NCBI GenBank assembly: GCA_903632075.3
Contig: CAHIKZ030004296.1
Span: 98,501-162,500, forward strand
DNA from: Acanthosepion pharaonis
Taxonomy: Eukaryota > Mollusca > Cephalopoda > Sepiida > Sepiidae
Reading direction: 5' to 3'
Length of the DNA: 64,000 nt
Shown: positions 33,590 to 44,999 of the stretch, piece after piece
Numbering within the stretch: position 1 is the first letter of the stretch
How the letters are laid out: every line of letters begins with the position of its first letter
Program-made: the position numbers and the translations under genes
The notes under the pieces: model-generated
What the model was told of the DNA's origin: nothing
The model's database searches: none
What the model saw: the letters and a program-made list of their open reading frames with translations, nothing else

Positions 33590-34190
33590 AGTCTTAGAAA
33601 TATTTTCATGGCAGTTGTTCTGATGAGCTTTCTTCCTTGGTACCTCATGAATTTAAATGTACTACTAGATTGGCAATTAGGCATTACTGTTTTACTGTTG
33701 AAATAACTAGATGTAACCGTATGTTTTATTGTAATAGGTCCTTTCTTGCATTTCATGTTTCTCTGCCATTTACAATCTTCAAAAAATTTTAATTCAATTC
33801 CAATAACCATCTTCTGTCTTTCTGAATCTTGTTCTTTTATTCTTTTATTGTCCTTTCTCCTCACTAAAGTTTTCTCATTCTCTTTCACTCTTACGTCTTC
33901 ATGGCATTATCACCTTGTTTGGATAAACACTTTTAATAATATTATTTATTAAATAAATAAAATAAAGATGACAATTTTAGAGTTTTGTTCATAGTGCCCG
34001 GTTCACACTCCTCCCTGATTTTTTGAGACAGATATAGAGGTTTTATTCCTTGTTTCCTGTTCTAGATTGGGTTTCCAGGTTTTTCTAAAGTTTTTTTTCA
34101 TTCTCTTTCACTCCTAGTAGCCCCTTTCATCTTAGTGGCATTATTGCCTTGCTTGGGGTGAATTGATTAAAAAAAAAAACTCTTCAGACA
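33590..34190 (+). mobile_element. LINE L3 3' region
   Basis: GGCAGTTGTTCTGATGAGCTT resembles the HGNCSDEL codons at 36868-36892. It is followed by the L3 3' UTR text TTCTCATTCTCTTTCACTC twice (about 33872 and 34097) and tails CACCTTGTTTGG and TGCCTTGCTTGGGGTGAATTG + (A)n. A 136-codon minus frame here is an antisense shadow. Confidence 0.65.
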
Positions 34191-34329
34191 GCTCTTGCCA
34201 TTCTGAAGCCATATGTAAACAGCAAAGATCAGAAATTAAAGAAATACTAGTCAAAAATTAATAGTGGTCGATTGCTTTATCTCGGAAATAAAATTCAAGT
34301 TTATATTTCTACTGATATGAGTAGATGAA

Positions 34330-35040
34330 ACAGATATCTATTTATCTATATATAAAATTCTGTTTTCTGTTAGTCCATCCACTCGTCTGTCTGTCCCACC
34401 CTCTAAAATAGCAATACATTAACTGATTGAAATCAAATTTTGGGGAGAGGTGAAACAGGTAAGGGGGTACAAAGAACAGTTAATTTTACTAGGGTGCATA
34501 AAAAACTGCAAAGTATGGTTTTTGTCAAAGTATTTTCTCCAAACAAATCAGCTTATTCAAATTTCATTGGTTGGTTTGTGAAATAGAATGAAACAGAGTT
34601 TGTAAATCTTGACAAAAAATGTTAGCAATAACTTCAACAATACGAAATACTATAAGGATTTCAATATGCATCAACATGTTGCAAAAAAAATTCTAGTCAG
34701 TCAAAATTTTATAATGGCTTGCAATGCTTTATCTAGTAAATAAAATTCAAGCTTATATTTCTACTAATCTGATTAAATAAAAAGCAGCAAAAAAACAAGA
34801 TGAAATACTAGTCAAAAAATGAATAATGGCTGACAATGCTTCATTTAATAAAAAACACTCATATTTCTTCTATATATTCAAAGATAAATTTGATGAAAAA
34901 AAATCTGTCTTAAGAGAAATAGAGATAGCTTTCATTAAAGAATTTTACTAACATTTTTATGGTTTAAAAATAAAGGAAAACATAGAAGAAAGAAGAAAAA
35001 AAATACCCAAAAAGGAAAATAACAGAATAAAGATTTTGAT
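34330..35040. other. Unassigned repeat-like intronic DNA
   Basis: TATATATAAAATTCTGTTTTCTG + TTAGTCCATCCACTCG opens a block with direct repeats of TACTAGTCAAAAA..AATAATGGCTGACAATGCTT (about 34248, 34695 and 34807) and AAATAAAATTCAAGCTTATATTTC (34287 and 34737). It is probably an old transposon with internal duplications. Confidence 0.5.
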
Positions 35041-35046
35041 ACTTAC

Positions 35047-35171
35047 AGGTAAGAGAAAATCAATAAAAATATTCCCAAAACTCCGTCAATCAGACCTCTG
35101 ATGATGGGATGTGTTGGAGAGAAAACCATTGTGCAGACAAGAACAATGGAGTGATGTGCAAGTTTACTTAC
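35047..35171 (-). CDS. Exon A of a putative 42-residue single-span membrane protein
   Basis: On the minus strand a pyrimidine-rich acceptor (CCCTCCTTCATTAG) opens this exon. The ATG is at 35129-35127, with no earlier ATG in the exon. Twenty-seven codons plus two bases run to a strong donor, GTAAGT, at 35046-35041. The frame begins MVFSPTHPIIRGLIDGVLG and continues into a hydrophobic run IFLLIFSY, a likely single transmembrane segment. Read without splicing, the frame would stop at once (TAA inside the donor); spliced to 26493 it stays open with matching phase. I do not recognise the protein. Same strand and upstream position suggest it shares a transcript with DHRS1, but this is inference. 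Confidence 0.55.
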
Positions 35172-35439
35172 CTAATGAAGGAGGGACTTAATTCTTTTTA
35201 TTTTTTTTTCAGACAGTAATAGTTTGAGACCAAAATAGATGCCCATGACATTGAGTTTGACTCAGCCATTTAAAACAAGTAACAAGTATAAATTGTCAGC
35301 AGACATTGGCTAAAAAAGTCCGGAAGGAAAGAAAATGAGTAATTTGCAAGCAATTTCTTTATTTAGTAAATTTCAATTCATTTGACAGCATAATTTCATC
35401 ATGCCTTGATTCTTCTTTATTTAATCAAATCCAATTATC

Positions 35440-35700
35440 CCAGGACTTTGTAAATTGTTATGGTACCATGCTGGGTGTTACATGTCAATTCCCAGGGCAA
35501 TGAGGTTACTTGGCAATGCCCATCTCCTTTCCAGGTAACACATAGCAGGTTGTACTGAATTACGTGTTATCAGCAGTAGGGAGAAATCCCTGATACGACC
35601 TATTGGGAAAAGTGATATGACGTGAACACAAACTTAGAATTTAAACTCAGTTCTCAAGTTCTATTTCCTAAGCTGTTGGTTAGTTAAGTGTTCATCACCC
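35440..35700. repeat. Unclassified GC-richer fragment
   Basis: GTACCATGCTGGGTGTTACATG and AGGTAACACATAGCAGGTTG with sharp composition edges. Possibly a SINE or LTR piece; no boxes found. Confidence 0.3.
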
Positions 35701-36469
35701 CCTTCTTTCTATAAACTTATTTATCTTTGTTTAACAAATTGTGACATCTATCAGAGAGATGAAATTTAAATATTTATTATTGCATTATTCCAAAATTTTA
35801 ACACATCAGTGGATAGCTATTAATGTCTACAAATGAGCACATATAGTTATTAATTAAAAAAATTAGTAATTAATGTATAATATTATTCATAACTACATTT
35901 ACAAGAATGTCGTTTTTGATGAAAGTTAAAAAAATAACCATAAATACATAAAAAATGCATATATTATCGAAAATTCCTTTTTCCACAATATAGCTTTTTT
36001 TTGTGCAATGTTATAATGTTTATTACCTAAACAATAATAATACTGAATAATTTTTTTTAAAACATTAAAGTATATTTAATCACATCTCCCTAATAGCTGT
36101 CACGATCTGTTAATCTGAAATTAATTACTTTAAGGATATTTATTTTTTTTGTAATTATGCAATGCACAATAAAATCAGAGAGCAGACCCCAGGTGCACCA
36201 AAACACATATGCACAAAAAATAAACCCAAACCCAAAATGAATGAATAGACACAAACAGCAATGAATGAAGAAATATAACCTCTAAAATATGTTAAAAATT
36301 GTCAGCATGCAGTAGTGTTAATTTTATGTATTGCTTATTGATAAATGTATGTAAGAGTGTAATAATTCTCGTTTGTCTATGTGGGATTAAGATGATAATG
36401 CATATTCATAAATGTGTCTACTAGACATTGTTTTTTTAGTATTTTGCATGTTGATTTGGGAACATTTTT

Positions 36470-37018
36470 ATGTACATACAGTTTATATTTAAGAATTTTA
36501 ACGCCTCCAAAACAAAACTGCTCTCTTTTAATTGTCTGAAAGAACCCTTTTTGGCTGATGCTAACCACCAAAGAAGGGATTTGTTGTGCCTTCTTGGGCT
36601 AATGATTATTAAGTCTACTGCTAAGAAAGTTGTTTTGTTGTGTCGTGCTAGACAATTTTTTTTCTCCAGAATCTTACATATTTTTAAGTCTACCATTCAT
36701 CTATGCATTGAATATTGCTGGTCTTGTGCTTCTGCTATATATTTAGAAATTCTTGATAAAATCCAAAGAAGAATCTGCAATGTTATTGGTCCTGACCTAG
36801 CATCTCATTTTCAATCTCTTTTCCATCACCATAACATAGCTTCCCTGTGCCTTTTCTATAATTATCTTCATGGTAATTGTTCTGATGAACTTTGGTACAT
36901 AGACTTTATGAATTTAAGCAGAGTCATCATGAGCAAGTGTTCAAGTATACTGGCCATGTTTAACTACAACATTATGCAACTCTCTTCCAGAAATGTAGCT
37001 AAGGTCTGCTCAACATAG
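36470..37018 (+). pseudogene. CR1/Jockey-type LINE (L3) reverse transcriptase C-terminal fragment
   Basis: A 182-codon open frame reads KSTAKKVVLLCRARQFF, STIHLCIEYCWSCASAIYL and EILDKIQRRICNVIGPDLAS, then HRRNVASLC-like HHHNIASLCLFYNYLHGN. The AAKKxGFLxRAR..YKSxIRPxxEYC..LDxIQxR order is the usual thumb/C-terminal region of CR1/Jockey-like LINEs. No catalytic FADD is included, so only the 3' part inserted. It is open over its length, so relatively young or by chance spared. Confidence 0.82.
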
Positions 37019-37129
37019 TTACAGTATAAACCACAAATTGTTTCTGTGGATGTTGCAGAAACACAAATGTAGCTGAGCTGGCATCTGCAACAAGGATTTG
37101 CTAGCCATCCTTGAACAGGAGTAGAGGTT

Positions 37130-37515
37130 TAGGATTGGATTTACAATTTCTTCTAAAGTCTTTTCCTTCTCTTTCACTCCTAGTAGCCTGTTTAGCAACA
37201 TCAAGCCTGATCAGTAGTATTTAGGTGGGTGACCGATTGGGAATAGTAGAGGTTTATCCCTTGTTTCCTGTTTAGGATTGGGTTTTGGGTTCCTTCTAAA
37301 GTCTTTTCATTCTCTTTCACTCCCAATAGCCCGTTAAGCAACATCGAGCCTGACCAGTACCTAGATGGGTGACTGATTGGGAATAGTAGAGGTTTATCCC
37401 TTGTTTCCTGTTTAGCAATGGGTTTTGGGTTCCTTCTAAAGTCTTTTCATTCTCTTTCAGTCCCAATGGCTCCTTGCCTCTTAGTAGCATTATCAACTTG
37501 CTTGTAGTGAATTGA
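37130..37515 (+). repeat. Tandem array of LINE L3 3' UTR and 5S rRNA fragments
   Basis: Three copies of TTCTAAAGTCTTTTC.TTCTCTTTCA at about 37152, 37294 and 37435 alternate with two 5S-like segments: AGCAACATCAAGCCTGATCA..GGTGGGTGACCGATTGGGAA (37194-37240) and AAGCAACATCGAGCCTGACC..AGATGGGTGACTGATTGGGAA (37333-37382). The array ends in the L3 tail ACTTGCTTGTAGTGAATTG + A-run. Confidence 0.8.
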
Positions 37516-37587
37516 AAAAAAGAAGCGGCCAGTATGGCATTTATATATCACATATATAATGCATTAAAAAATTTGCTTTCTCTGCTG

Positions 37588-37735
37588 TGCCCCGATAGCC
37601 TAGGGGTAAGAGTCTCTGACTGATGCCAAATTAGTTGTGTATCAATCCTGTCTTGAAGCAATCAGATGTCTAGCCACACTGGTGAGCTGTGACACAGCAA
37701 AACAGTCTGTCTATGGATGACTATATATATATAGT
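37588..37735 (+). mobile_element. SINE S1, plus copy
   Basis: GCCCCGATAGCCTAGGGGTA (A box) and GTGTATCAATCCTGTCTTG (B-box region) lead into CAATCAGATGTCTAGCCACAC and GTCTGTCTATGGATGAC + (AT)n. Confidence 0.7.
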
Positions 37736-38060
37736 TGGATGATTTTGTTTAGTGGCATATCAACCTCTATGGGTTATTTAATGCCAAAATCTAAATATCT
37801 TGAATGCAACTGTATACCTTCAATTACAGATAAAATGTACTTAAAATTTTTTATTACATAAATATGTATTTTTTATACTTTCATACCGTTTTGCTTTTGT
37901 TTGGGATTTCATAATTTGCCCATAGCTAGGACCCTAACAGGTGCTACCACTCCAGGTCAGGGTGGACCTAGGAACAACAGAAATTAAGAGGTGGTTCCAT
38001 GTTCCTCAAAAGCTCCAATCTTCCAATTGAAGGCCGTGTGTGTGTGTGTGTGTGTGTGAG
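37735..38060 (+). repeat. Repeat family R1, copy 2, ending in (GT)n
   Basis: Same ordered blocks as 2935-3320, including CATATCAACCTCTATGGGTT and GGTGCTACCACTCCAGGTCA. (GT)n lies at 38037-38058. Confidence 0.7.
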
Positions 38061-38573
38061 TGAGGTGGTGCTGAAAAGTTTTCAACCTGACAGACTTTTT
38101 TATGGGTAGGAAGAGGAAATCTTGGTTGGGCTAAGAGCTTTTCAGCACCTGAGAAAATCAATATGTCTAAACCAGGACTTCTAGTTAATTTTGATCCAAA
38201 ATATTCACTGTATAATGTTTGATCTTTGTGGTTAGTGTTCACCATTGGATTAAGTGCATTGACAAGGAATGACAATTTTTTTTTTTCATTAGGTACATCA
38301 ATAAGTTGGTAGTCTAAGTAAATCTATTCAACAGTTTTGTTTTTTTTTTGTTTTTAGCTAAAACACTCATCCTGACAATGGTGCAATGTTTGATTTCTTC
38401 TAATTCCTGTGTACTTGAACACCTTGGACATTTCCAGCAAATGTGACTTCAAGTCTTAATTACACCTTATTCAAAACATTGTCTTTTCTTTATTTCATCA
38501 TAGCTAATGTTATGAATCATAATAACAGTATAGATTACAATCAAGTCATGCTGAAAGCATTGTTTGTTTTTTT

Positions 38574-38665
38574 TTTTTTTTGCTTGATCACTGAAGTTAA
38601 GAAACGTCCAACCTGATCAGAGCTTAGATGGGTAACTCCTAAGGAATGCTAAGTACTTTAAGCAA
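38574..38665 (+). repeat. 5S rRNA-derived fragment (3' two-thirds)
   Basis: TTGATCACTGAAGTTAAGAAAC, ACCTGATCAGAGCTTAGATG and GGTAACTCCTAAGGAAT follow 5S rRNA from its middle to near the end, with many changes. A T-run precedes it. It is a pseudogene or SINE remnant, not a working 5S gene. Confidence 0.7.
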
Positions 38666-38919
38666 TTTCGGTTTTGTGCCGAAGCAAGTCAAATTTAGTA
38701 AATAAATGAATTTTATAAGACAAAACTGCAGTCTGATCAGAATGAAAACATTTTTATAGCAGAACTTGCATAAAACCATATGTATTATCTCTTTAGACAA
38801 AGTACCATTTAGTAAATATACTATAACGGTATCAGAAATTTTAAAAATATTTTACTAATATATTCAACATTTGTTATCAGATTATTTAAGTTTCAAATAT
38901 TTAAAATCCTGATACGAAG

Positions 38920-39180
38920 CATTGTCATTATTCCAATGAGTATCTTCATCTTTGTTGTTGCTATCACATTTGAGATAACCTTCTTCAGTTTTATATTTTT
39001 ATCCTAAATTTCTTATCTGGAAAATAATTTGTTTTTAAGAAGAAAAAATACTGGTTGATGTTCAAGAATTGCCAGTAGCAACTTACCCTGAATAAAGGCC
39101 AAAGAATACACTGGGTAAAGCAATGGTAAAAACAACAAAGGTAAAGATACTAATGTAAATAATTTATGGAATACTTTATA
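38920..39180. repeat. Diverged Penelope-type inverted pair
   Basis: GAGTATCTTCATCTTTGTTG at 38938 and AACAACAAAGGTAAAGATAC at 39131 are inverted copies with the same signature as the arms at 22 and 30 kb. Decayed. Confidence 0.4.
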
Positions 39181-40196
39181 AATTTTATTCTGAGTATATA
39201 TTTGGAAGTGTATCAAAATTTTTAATTTCCTTAAAATAAATATTTCAATAACAACCTTATAAATCATAAATGAACATATTTCTGCTGACATGCTTGTTAT
39301 CATAACCCTGCAAAAACAGCACATCATAGCAAGATCTTTGAGCAAAAAATGCACTATAATAAAGCATTTTTCAGTTCAATTTGTAATATTGAAAAGAAAT
39401 TGAGATCTTTCTGGTAATAAGTCTGATTTTTGTATGTTTATCCCAGAAGCTAAGACAATTATATTCACATTAAAAGAAAAAGAACTCTGAAAGATTAATT
39501 ATTGCATAAAATAATGACACCTTTGTTTTCTATTGCATATTTTTATATAGAAATTATTTGGTTTTAATGAAAAATAAACTTTAATTGATAGGTACCATTA
39601 TTTTATAGAAAAATTGATTTTTCATTTCTGTTTTTTGTCTTCCACACTAAATATTTTTACATTATTATAGAGAAAACAATTTTTCTAGTGTAAGCTCAAA
39701 TATTTTCAAAAATCATTTCACACTAGATTCCTGTTGATTAGGAATGAGCAGAAGTACAAGTGAAGCTAATTTTAAATGGCATTGGAATTTGACTAATTAC
39801 AGAAGAACTATTTATTTGCGCATAAAAATATAAATTAGTGACACTAAAAGCATTATCAATTAGTATTCATTTTTGACCAGCATTTCTTTCATCTTAACTT
39901 TATTTGTTTTTCAATACAACAGTTCAAACCATCATTTGATAATATAGTAGTACTAGAGTAATATTAGTCTGAATGTTATTTAATGATGATGATGATGATT
40001 TGTTAATCATTGTTAATTTAGGCTAGTATTTCTTCCATTTTAATTTGTCATGCATTACAACTTTTCAAATCATTAGTTAGCAATCAACATGTATTTAAAA
40101 ACAAATTTTTTTCAGTGCAACCTCCAGTGAAAATTTATCTCTGCTTATATATTAAGTTTAAGTAATGAATTCTCATTGGATGTAAACCTATGTTAA

Positions 40197-40444
40197 CCCT
40201 GCACTAGTGACATGGGGTATTTTGTTAGTCCCCAAATGTTTTAAGTACTCATAATCCCTAGTTGGTAACTTGTCTCTTTTGCTCCCTCCCACTAATCTCC
40301 TGATTCAGCGAGGGTAGGTAGCATGTGTTATGGCGCAGTGCAGTTGTAGCTCAGTTGTTGTGGGAGGCAGACATTGCTTTGTTTTCTTTGGGGTGTCCTG
40401 TCAACATCATCTGACTAACAAAGGTAAGTTTTCATTGATTTATT

Positions 40445-40504
<60 letters not shown>

Positions 40505-41249
40505 TTTATGTGTTTTTTTTTTTTTATTACTTGTCCATTCCTGTAATTATAAGTTTAGCCAATGTAATGTCTTTTTATATTCTGGTTATTTTTGATAAAT
40601 AAAACTTCTCTCCATTATTGTATTCATGTCTTTCACCTACAATTTACAATGTATGCTATAACAATAAACTATGTCCACGTCATGGGTAAGATGATAAACT
40701 ATGTTCAACAGCAAGGTCTCTGATCAGGAGGTTTTGAGGAGCATGGAACCACCTCTTAATTGCTGGTGTTCCCAGGTCCACCCTGACCTGGGGTGGTAGC
40801 ACTTGTTAGGGTCCCAGCTATGGGTAAATAGTTAACCCACCAAAGTGGGTTCAAAACACTATGAAAGTGTAAAAATAGGTTTTATTACCAGCAATAAATT
40901 TTTGGAGAAAAATTATTACCAGCAACACATTTTTGGAAAAATATATTACCAGCAATAAAAATTGTTGGCATTAAATAACCCATTGAGGTTGATATGCCAA
41001 AAACAAAAACCAAACCAAAAAAAACTACATATGTTTATGCAACAAACTATTAAAATTTTCATTTCAATGAATAATTATATCTTCAGTTCAAGTTTAGATT
41101 AACGTTTATTATAGCATAGATTGCCTGTTATGTTATTTTTTTTTTCAGCATTATGACAATATTTTACTTAACTGACCGTAAGCATTTTTGTATTGGGGTA
41201 TATACAGGGGATTATCCATTTTTGGAAATCCAAGGTAACTAATGCAGGG
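40197..41249. mobile_element. Non-autonomous piggyBac-type element
   Basis: The element starts CCCTGCACTAGTGACATG and ends GTAACTAATGCAGGG. These inverted ends (CCCTGCAYTAGT) are flanked on both sides by TTAA (40193-40196 and 41250-41253), the exact target duplication and CCC/GGG termini of piggyBac transposons. The 1053-bp interior has no transposase. It carries (AT)n at 40449-40496 and a nested R1 copy at 40690-41020. Intact termini suggest a fairly recent insertion. Confidence 0.85.
40690..41020 (-). repeat. Repeat family R1, copy 3, nested in the piggyBac-type element
   Basis: In reverse, the blocks CACCTCTTAATTGCTGGTG, CCACCCTGACCTGGGGTGG and ACCCATTGAGGTTGATATGCC match the other R1 copies. 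The direct triplicate ATTACCAGCAA.A at 40889, 40915 and 40946 is internal. Confidence 0.75.
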
Positions 41250-41429
41250 TTAAGAAAAAAAAAAATTTCTTTAATAAATCTTAAGATTTTTTTTCTGAAC
41301 AGCCATCAATAATTTTGATAATGACATTCTTGTTAAAAATTAACAAAAATGAATATAGTTTGGTTCTTATGTCATTCCTTTTTTGTTGAAACTATCAGAA
41401 TGCTAGAATAATATATCATTATCTTTATT

Positions 41430-41690
41430 ATTAACATGCACAAGATCTGTCATGCCTTGGATACAGGTGTGAATCATCCTCATTCCCTTCCAGTGGTAGA
41501 AAGAAGGTTCCATTCAGACAGCTTTGTGGAACAAATTCTCAAGTGGATGCTTCCTCGATCACTACAATCTTAACCTCTTCAGAATCTGCACTTCTTACAT
41601 CCATAAAATAACTTAATTCAGCAACTCTCTACCTTGAGTGGCTCTTGGGCCTTGTATTGGGTGAACAGTAGCATTAAAAAAAAAAAGTGA
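41430..41690 (+). mobile_element. LINE L2 3' end
   Basis: AAGATCTGTCATGCCTTGGA..ATCACTACAATCTTAACCTC..GTGGCTCTTGGGCCTTGTAT + TGGGTGAACAGTAGCA + (A)n. It is the best-preserved L2 tail in the window. Confidence 0.72.
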
Positions 41691-41999
41691 TATATTGTTT
41701 ATAATGATTCTGATCCTGACTATGGTTGGCCTCCTTTTATATTTTACTTGATTTTATGCAGGTAGATACCACAATTGGTTTGTTAGCTGTGTTATGAAGT
41801 AAAATGACAAAAAAAAAATCAGTTTTACAAGATACGCTTAATGGATTTATTTTTTAGCTAGGGTGGCTAAATTCTGGTGGCTACTCGTTAGTGGCTCCCA
41901 TCTGATAATTCTTATACTTTGTTTATAAAAACCTTCCTGGGAAATATCAAAATTAAAAGAATTAGCATATGAAAAATATCCTATTCTCAAGCAAGACAC

Positions 42000-42360
42000 T
42001 GAATACCGTATGGAGGCCAGTAATTAAAGAAGCACACAGAACTTAACCAAGAAAACAAAAAGACTTAAGAAAATTGAGCCAGTGGAAAATATAGCAAGTA
42101 ATAAACCAACCATAAACCTGGTGCTACTGTTACGTGTTGATAATTGTAACAAAGGAAAAAAAATGATTTACCACAACAGAGAGCTAAATCACAAACAAAT
42201 ATTTAATTTACTAAAACAGAACATAAAATATGTACAGGATAAACAATTGTGGCCTTCAAAACTGAAAACAGAGTTACTGGCGAAGTGTTACGAGGGAGAA
42301 GGAAAGGGAGTCAAATATCTTTATCACTTTAGGGTTAGTGAAGTAATCTAAGTGCTATAT
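42000..42360 (+). other. Open 89-codon frame without recognised product
   Basis: The frame 42082-42351 is Lys/Leu/Asn-rich (QIFNLLKQNIKYVQDKQLWP). No splice sites, domain or homologue are apparent, and it sits in repeat-rich intergenic or intronic DNA. Most likely chance or a transposon remnant. Confidence 0.2.
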
Positions 42361-42399
42361 TTGGAAATCCACAAAGGTGGGTAAATAAATATTAATTTT

Positions 42400-44940
42400 T
42401 AGTTTGGTCAATGAAAATTAGTCAAAATTCTATTTACCAAATTTGTTCCATGAAATTCTCTTTTGGGTTTTTGTTGGTCGGCAACTTTTTATAGAGATTC
42501 TTTCAGCTGGATATAATAGTCCTTGAATCAAAAGCCAGAGTTGATAACAGAAATTTCCCTTCATCAACTGACAACCCTTTTCCAAAATTCCATTTTTATA
42601 GGGGCTAACACCTAATTTGCATATTTCTAGATGTTTCTCGAATCATCTAGATTTTTCTTGAATATACTAGAATGATCTAGAATCTTCCAAACATTCTATT
42701 TCTAATTTCTCTTTTTTACAACTACTTCATGAATGAAAACTTTTTTGTAATAACAAGTAGAACTCCGTGGAATCCCTTATTATAAAAATGCATCCTCGTA
42801 ACACTAAACAGAATTTCCTGTAAAAGGCCAAAAACTGAAACATTATAAGAGAGAAAAGAACTAAAAAAAGAAAACATCAAAAGACAAGCCTACCATATTC
42901 CAGATATTTTGGGAATTGTCATTTGTTGTTTTCTAATGCAATATGTTGGTTAATAGATTCTTTGGATTTCTTCAATGGCAAATTGCAGCTGGTGTTTAGA
43001 AGTCATTTAGTTGGAGTAAATTAGTGAATGAAAAATACTTTGCCATTAGTCTTTCTTCAGCAGTATCACTGAAGTGTGTGTGAATTGAAAATAATCCCTA
43101 CCCCACAACAAAAAAAAAGTATTTCTAAGAGTAAAAATCACTCAATTTACCTGTACAAGTTTTATTTGTGTGCTTCTAGATTTCATCATTTACAGGCCAG
43201 GAACAAATATTATGTTAAATCGTTGCAGACTCAAATTGTCTCTTTTCATGATATTGATGTTTCAAGTTCTACTGATTTGTAATTTCATTTGTCTTTACAC
43301 CTTACTAAGCGTAATGTTCGAGCACTTGTTATATAAGCTGAGATATAGATATTTATTAAGTTTTGCTTTGTGTGCATGTACAGTATTTGTGTTATACATT
43401 ACTTTGTTGATATATTTATAGTCTTTCTTCAGTTAGTTAAACTGCTGACTAAATGCTAATGTGGGCAAAAATGTTTATTCTGGATGACAAGATTTTCTCC
43501 ACACGACTATGAAGCTAAAATGTGTTCTTATAAAAAAAAAAATCTTACACAGGTTGACATTTTTTTCAACCCAAATGTTGTTGGGCAATGGGCACATGTT
43601 TCTGGGTTATTTGTTCATGCTGAATCTGAGAATTGAGTCCATTTTACCATATCACATCACATTTTCTCAGTACAGACAATTTCTATTTTGCTTAAAATAG
43701 GCAAAAAAAAAAAAAAGAAAAAAAAAAGAAGCCTAATTCACAGGGATATACAACGGCTTAAATATGCAAGTGACATAGTTGAAACATTTCATGTTAAAAT
43801 GATTTTCATTTGAGAAAAAGTATCCAAATAACTTTCAAAATTAATTCTAAGCTATTTCAGTTTAGATAAGTAGACTTGAAAATGATTGATTTTATGAGAA
43901 ATCTTTGACTGGAAAATGTTCTTGTGCTCACAATGTTCTTAGTTTGTTAAAAATTTGTGATTTGTGTTTCTTCTCTACTTTTCATAGAAGCTCTTTAGAA
44001 GTCATTCAAGAACAGCAATTTTAGTTATTAGTTTTCACTTTAAGCCTGAAACTGTCATAAGATTTTTATCATATCACTTGAATTTATGGAGGTCTGGTAT
44101 TGTCATGCAGTCTCTGTATAACATGCATAGGAACATTGATAAATGTGAGTTGATAGGGTGTTATGCAAGTGTATTTGAGACTAGCAAGATCAGAATTTTC
44201 TTTGTCAGTGCTTAAAATAACTGTCAAACAACAGATAGGCATAGCCAACTCGGTACTTTTTCTACCCATCTCCAACACCACCAGCATCTTGTCTGACCAA
44301 AATTTTATACAAGGCAATTTGATATCCTGGTGCTTATTAACACAATTGAAAAGCAATTTGTATAGAAAAAATAAATGTATTTTTCATTCCTTTGCATCTT
44401 GTTTTAATTCAAAAATTAATTACACATGTTTGCCTTAATTTAATTTTGTGTGAGATTTTTCTGAACTGAAAAGGCATTCTTTAAGTTATTGGGATACATT
44501 TTCTTTTATGATAAGTTATTCGTTTAAAGTTGGTTTTACTTGGCCCTGGCATTTTGGCCAATTTTAAGAAAAATAGAAATTATCTGTACTGAGAAAATGA
44601 GTTGGTAAAGGAGGCATTTAATAACTTTTCAAATGGAACAAAATTCACAAAAATAATTTTACTGATTGCTGTATTCTTCCTCAAGATAAACAGTTAAACA
44701 AGTAGTAATCTGAAAGTGTCAGGTCTAGAGAATATGTCAGTTGCAGAACTTCCCATTGCAGCAACATTCTGGGTTAACTTCTTTGATCAGAAAATGTCCT
44801 CTTTTACAATGTTATTCAAACAAGACAATTGTTCACAATAGTCTTGTGCAATGACAATTTACCCAAGTTTCAGCAATTCATAAAACATACAAATATTTTC
44901 CATAGAGATTGTTAAAATATTAATGCTTGTCCTAAATCTA
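42400..44940. other. Intron or intergenic DNA without recognised features
   Basis: If the promoter at 45 kb is real, this is the first intron of the minus-strand transcript. Only homopolymers (for example 43700-43730) and short chance frames are seen. Confidence 0.35.
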
Positions 44941-44999
44941 GCCACAGTTCTTTTTTATTGTTGGTTTCAATCACATTGGAATAACTGCAAAATACTTAC

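Noticed and set aside
33478..33888. 136-codon minus-strand frame
   Set aside because: Antisense to the LINE L3 3' region; Lys-rich low complexity.
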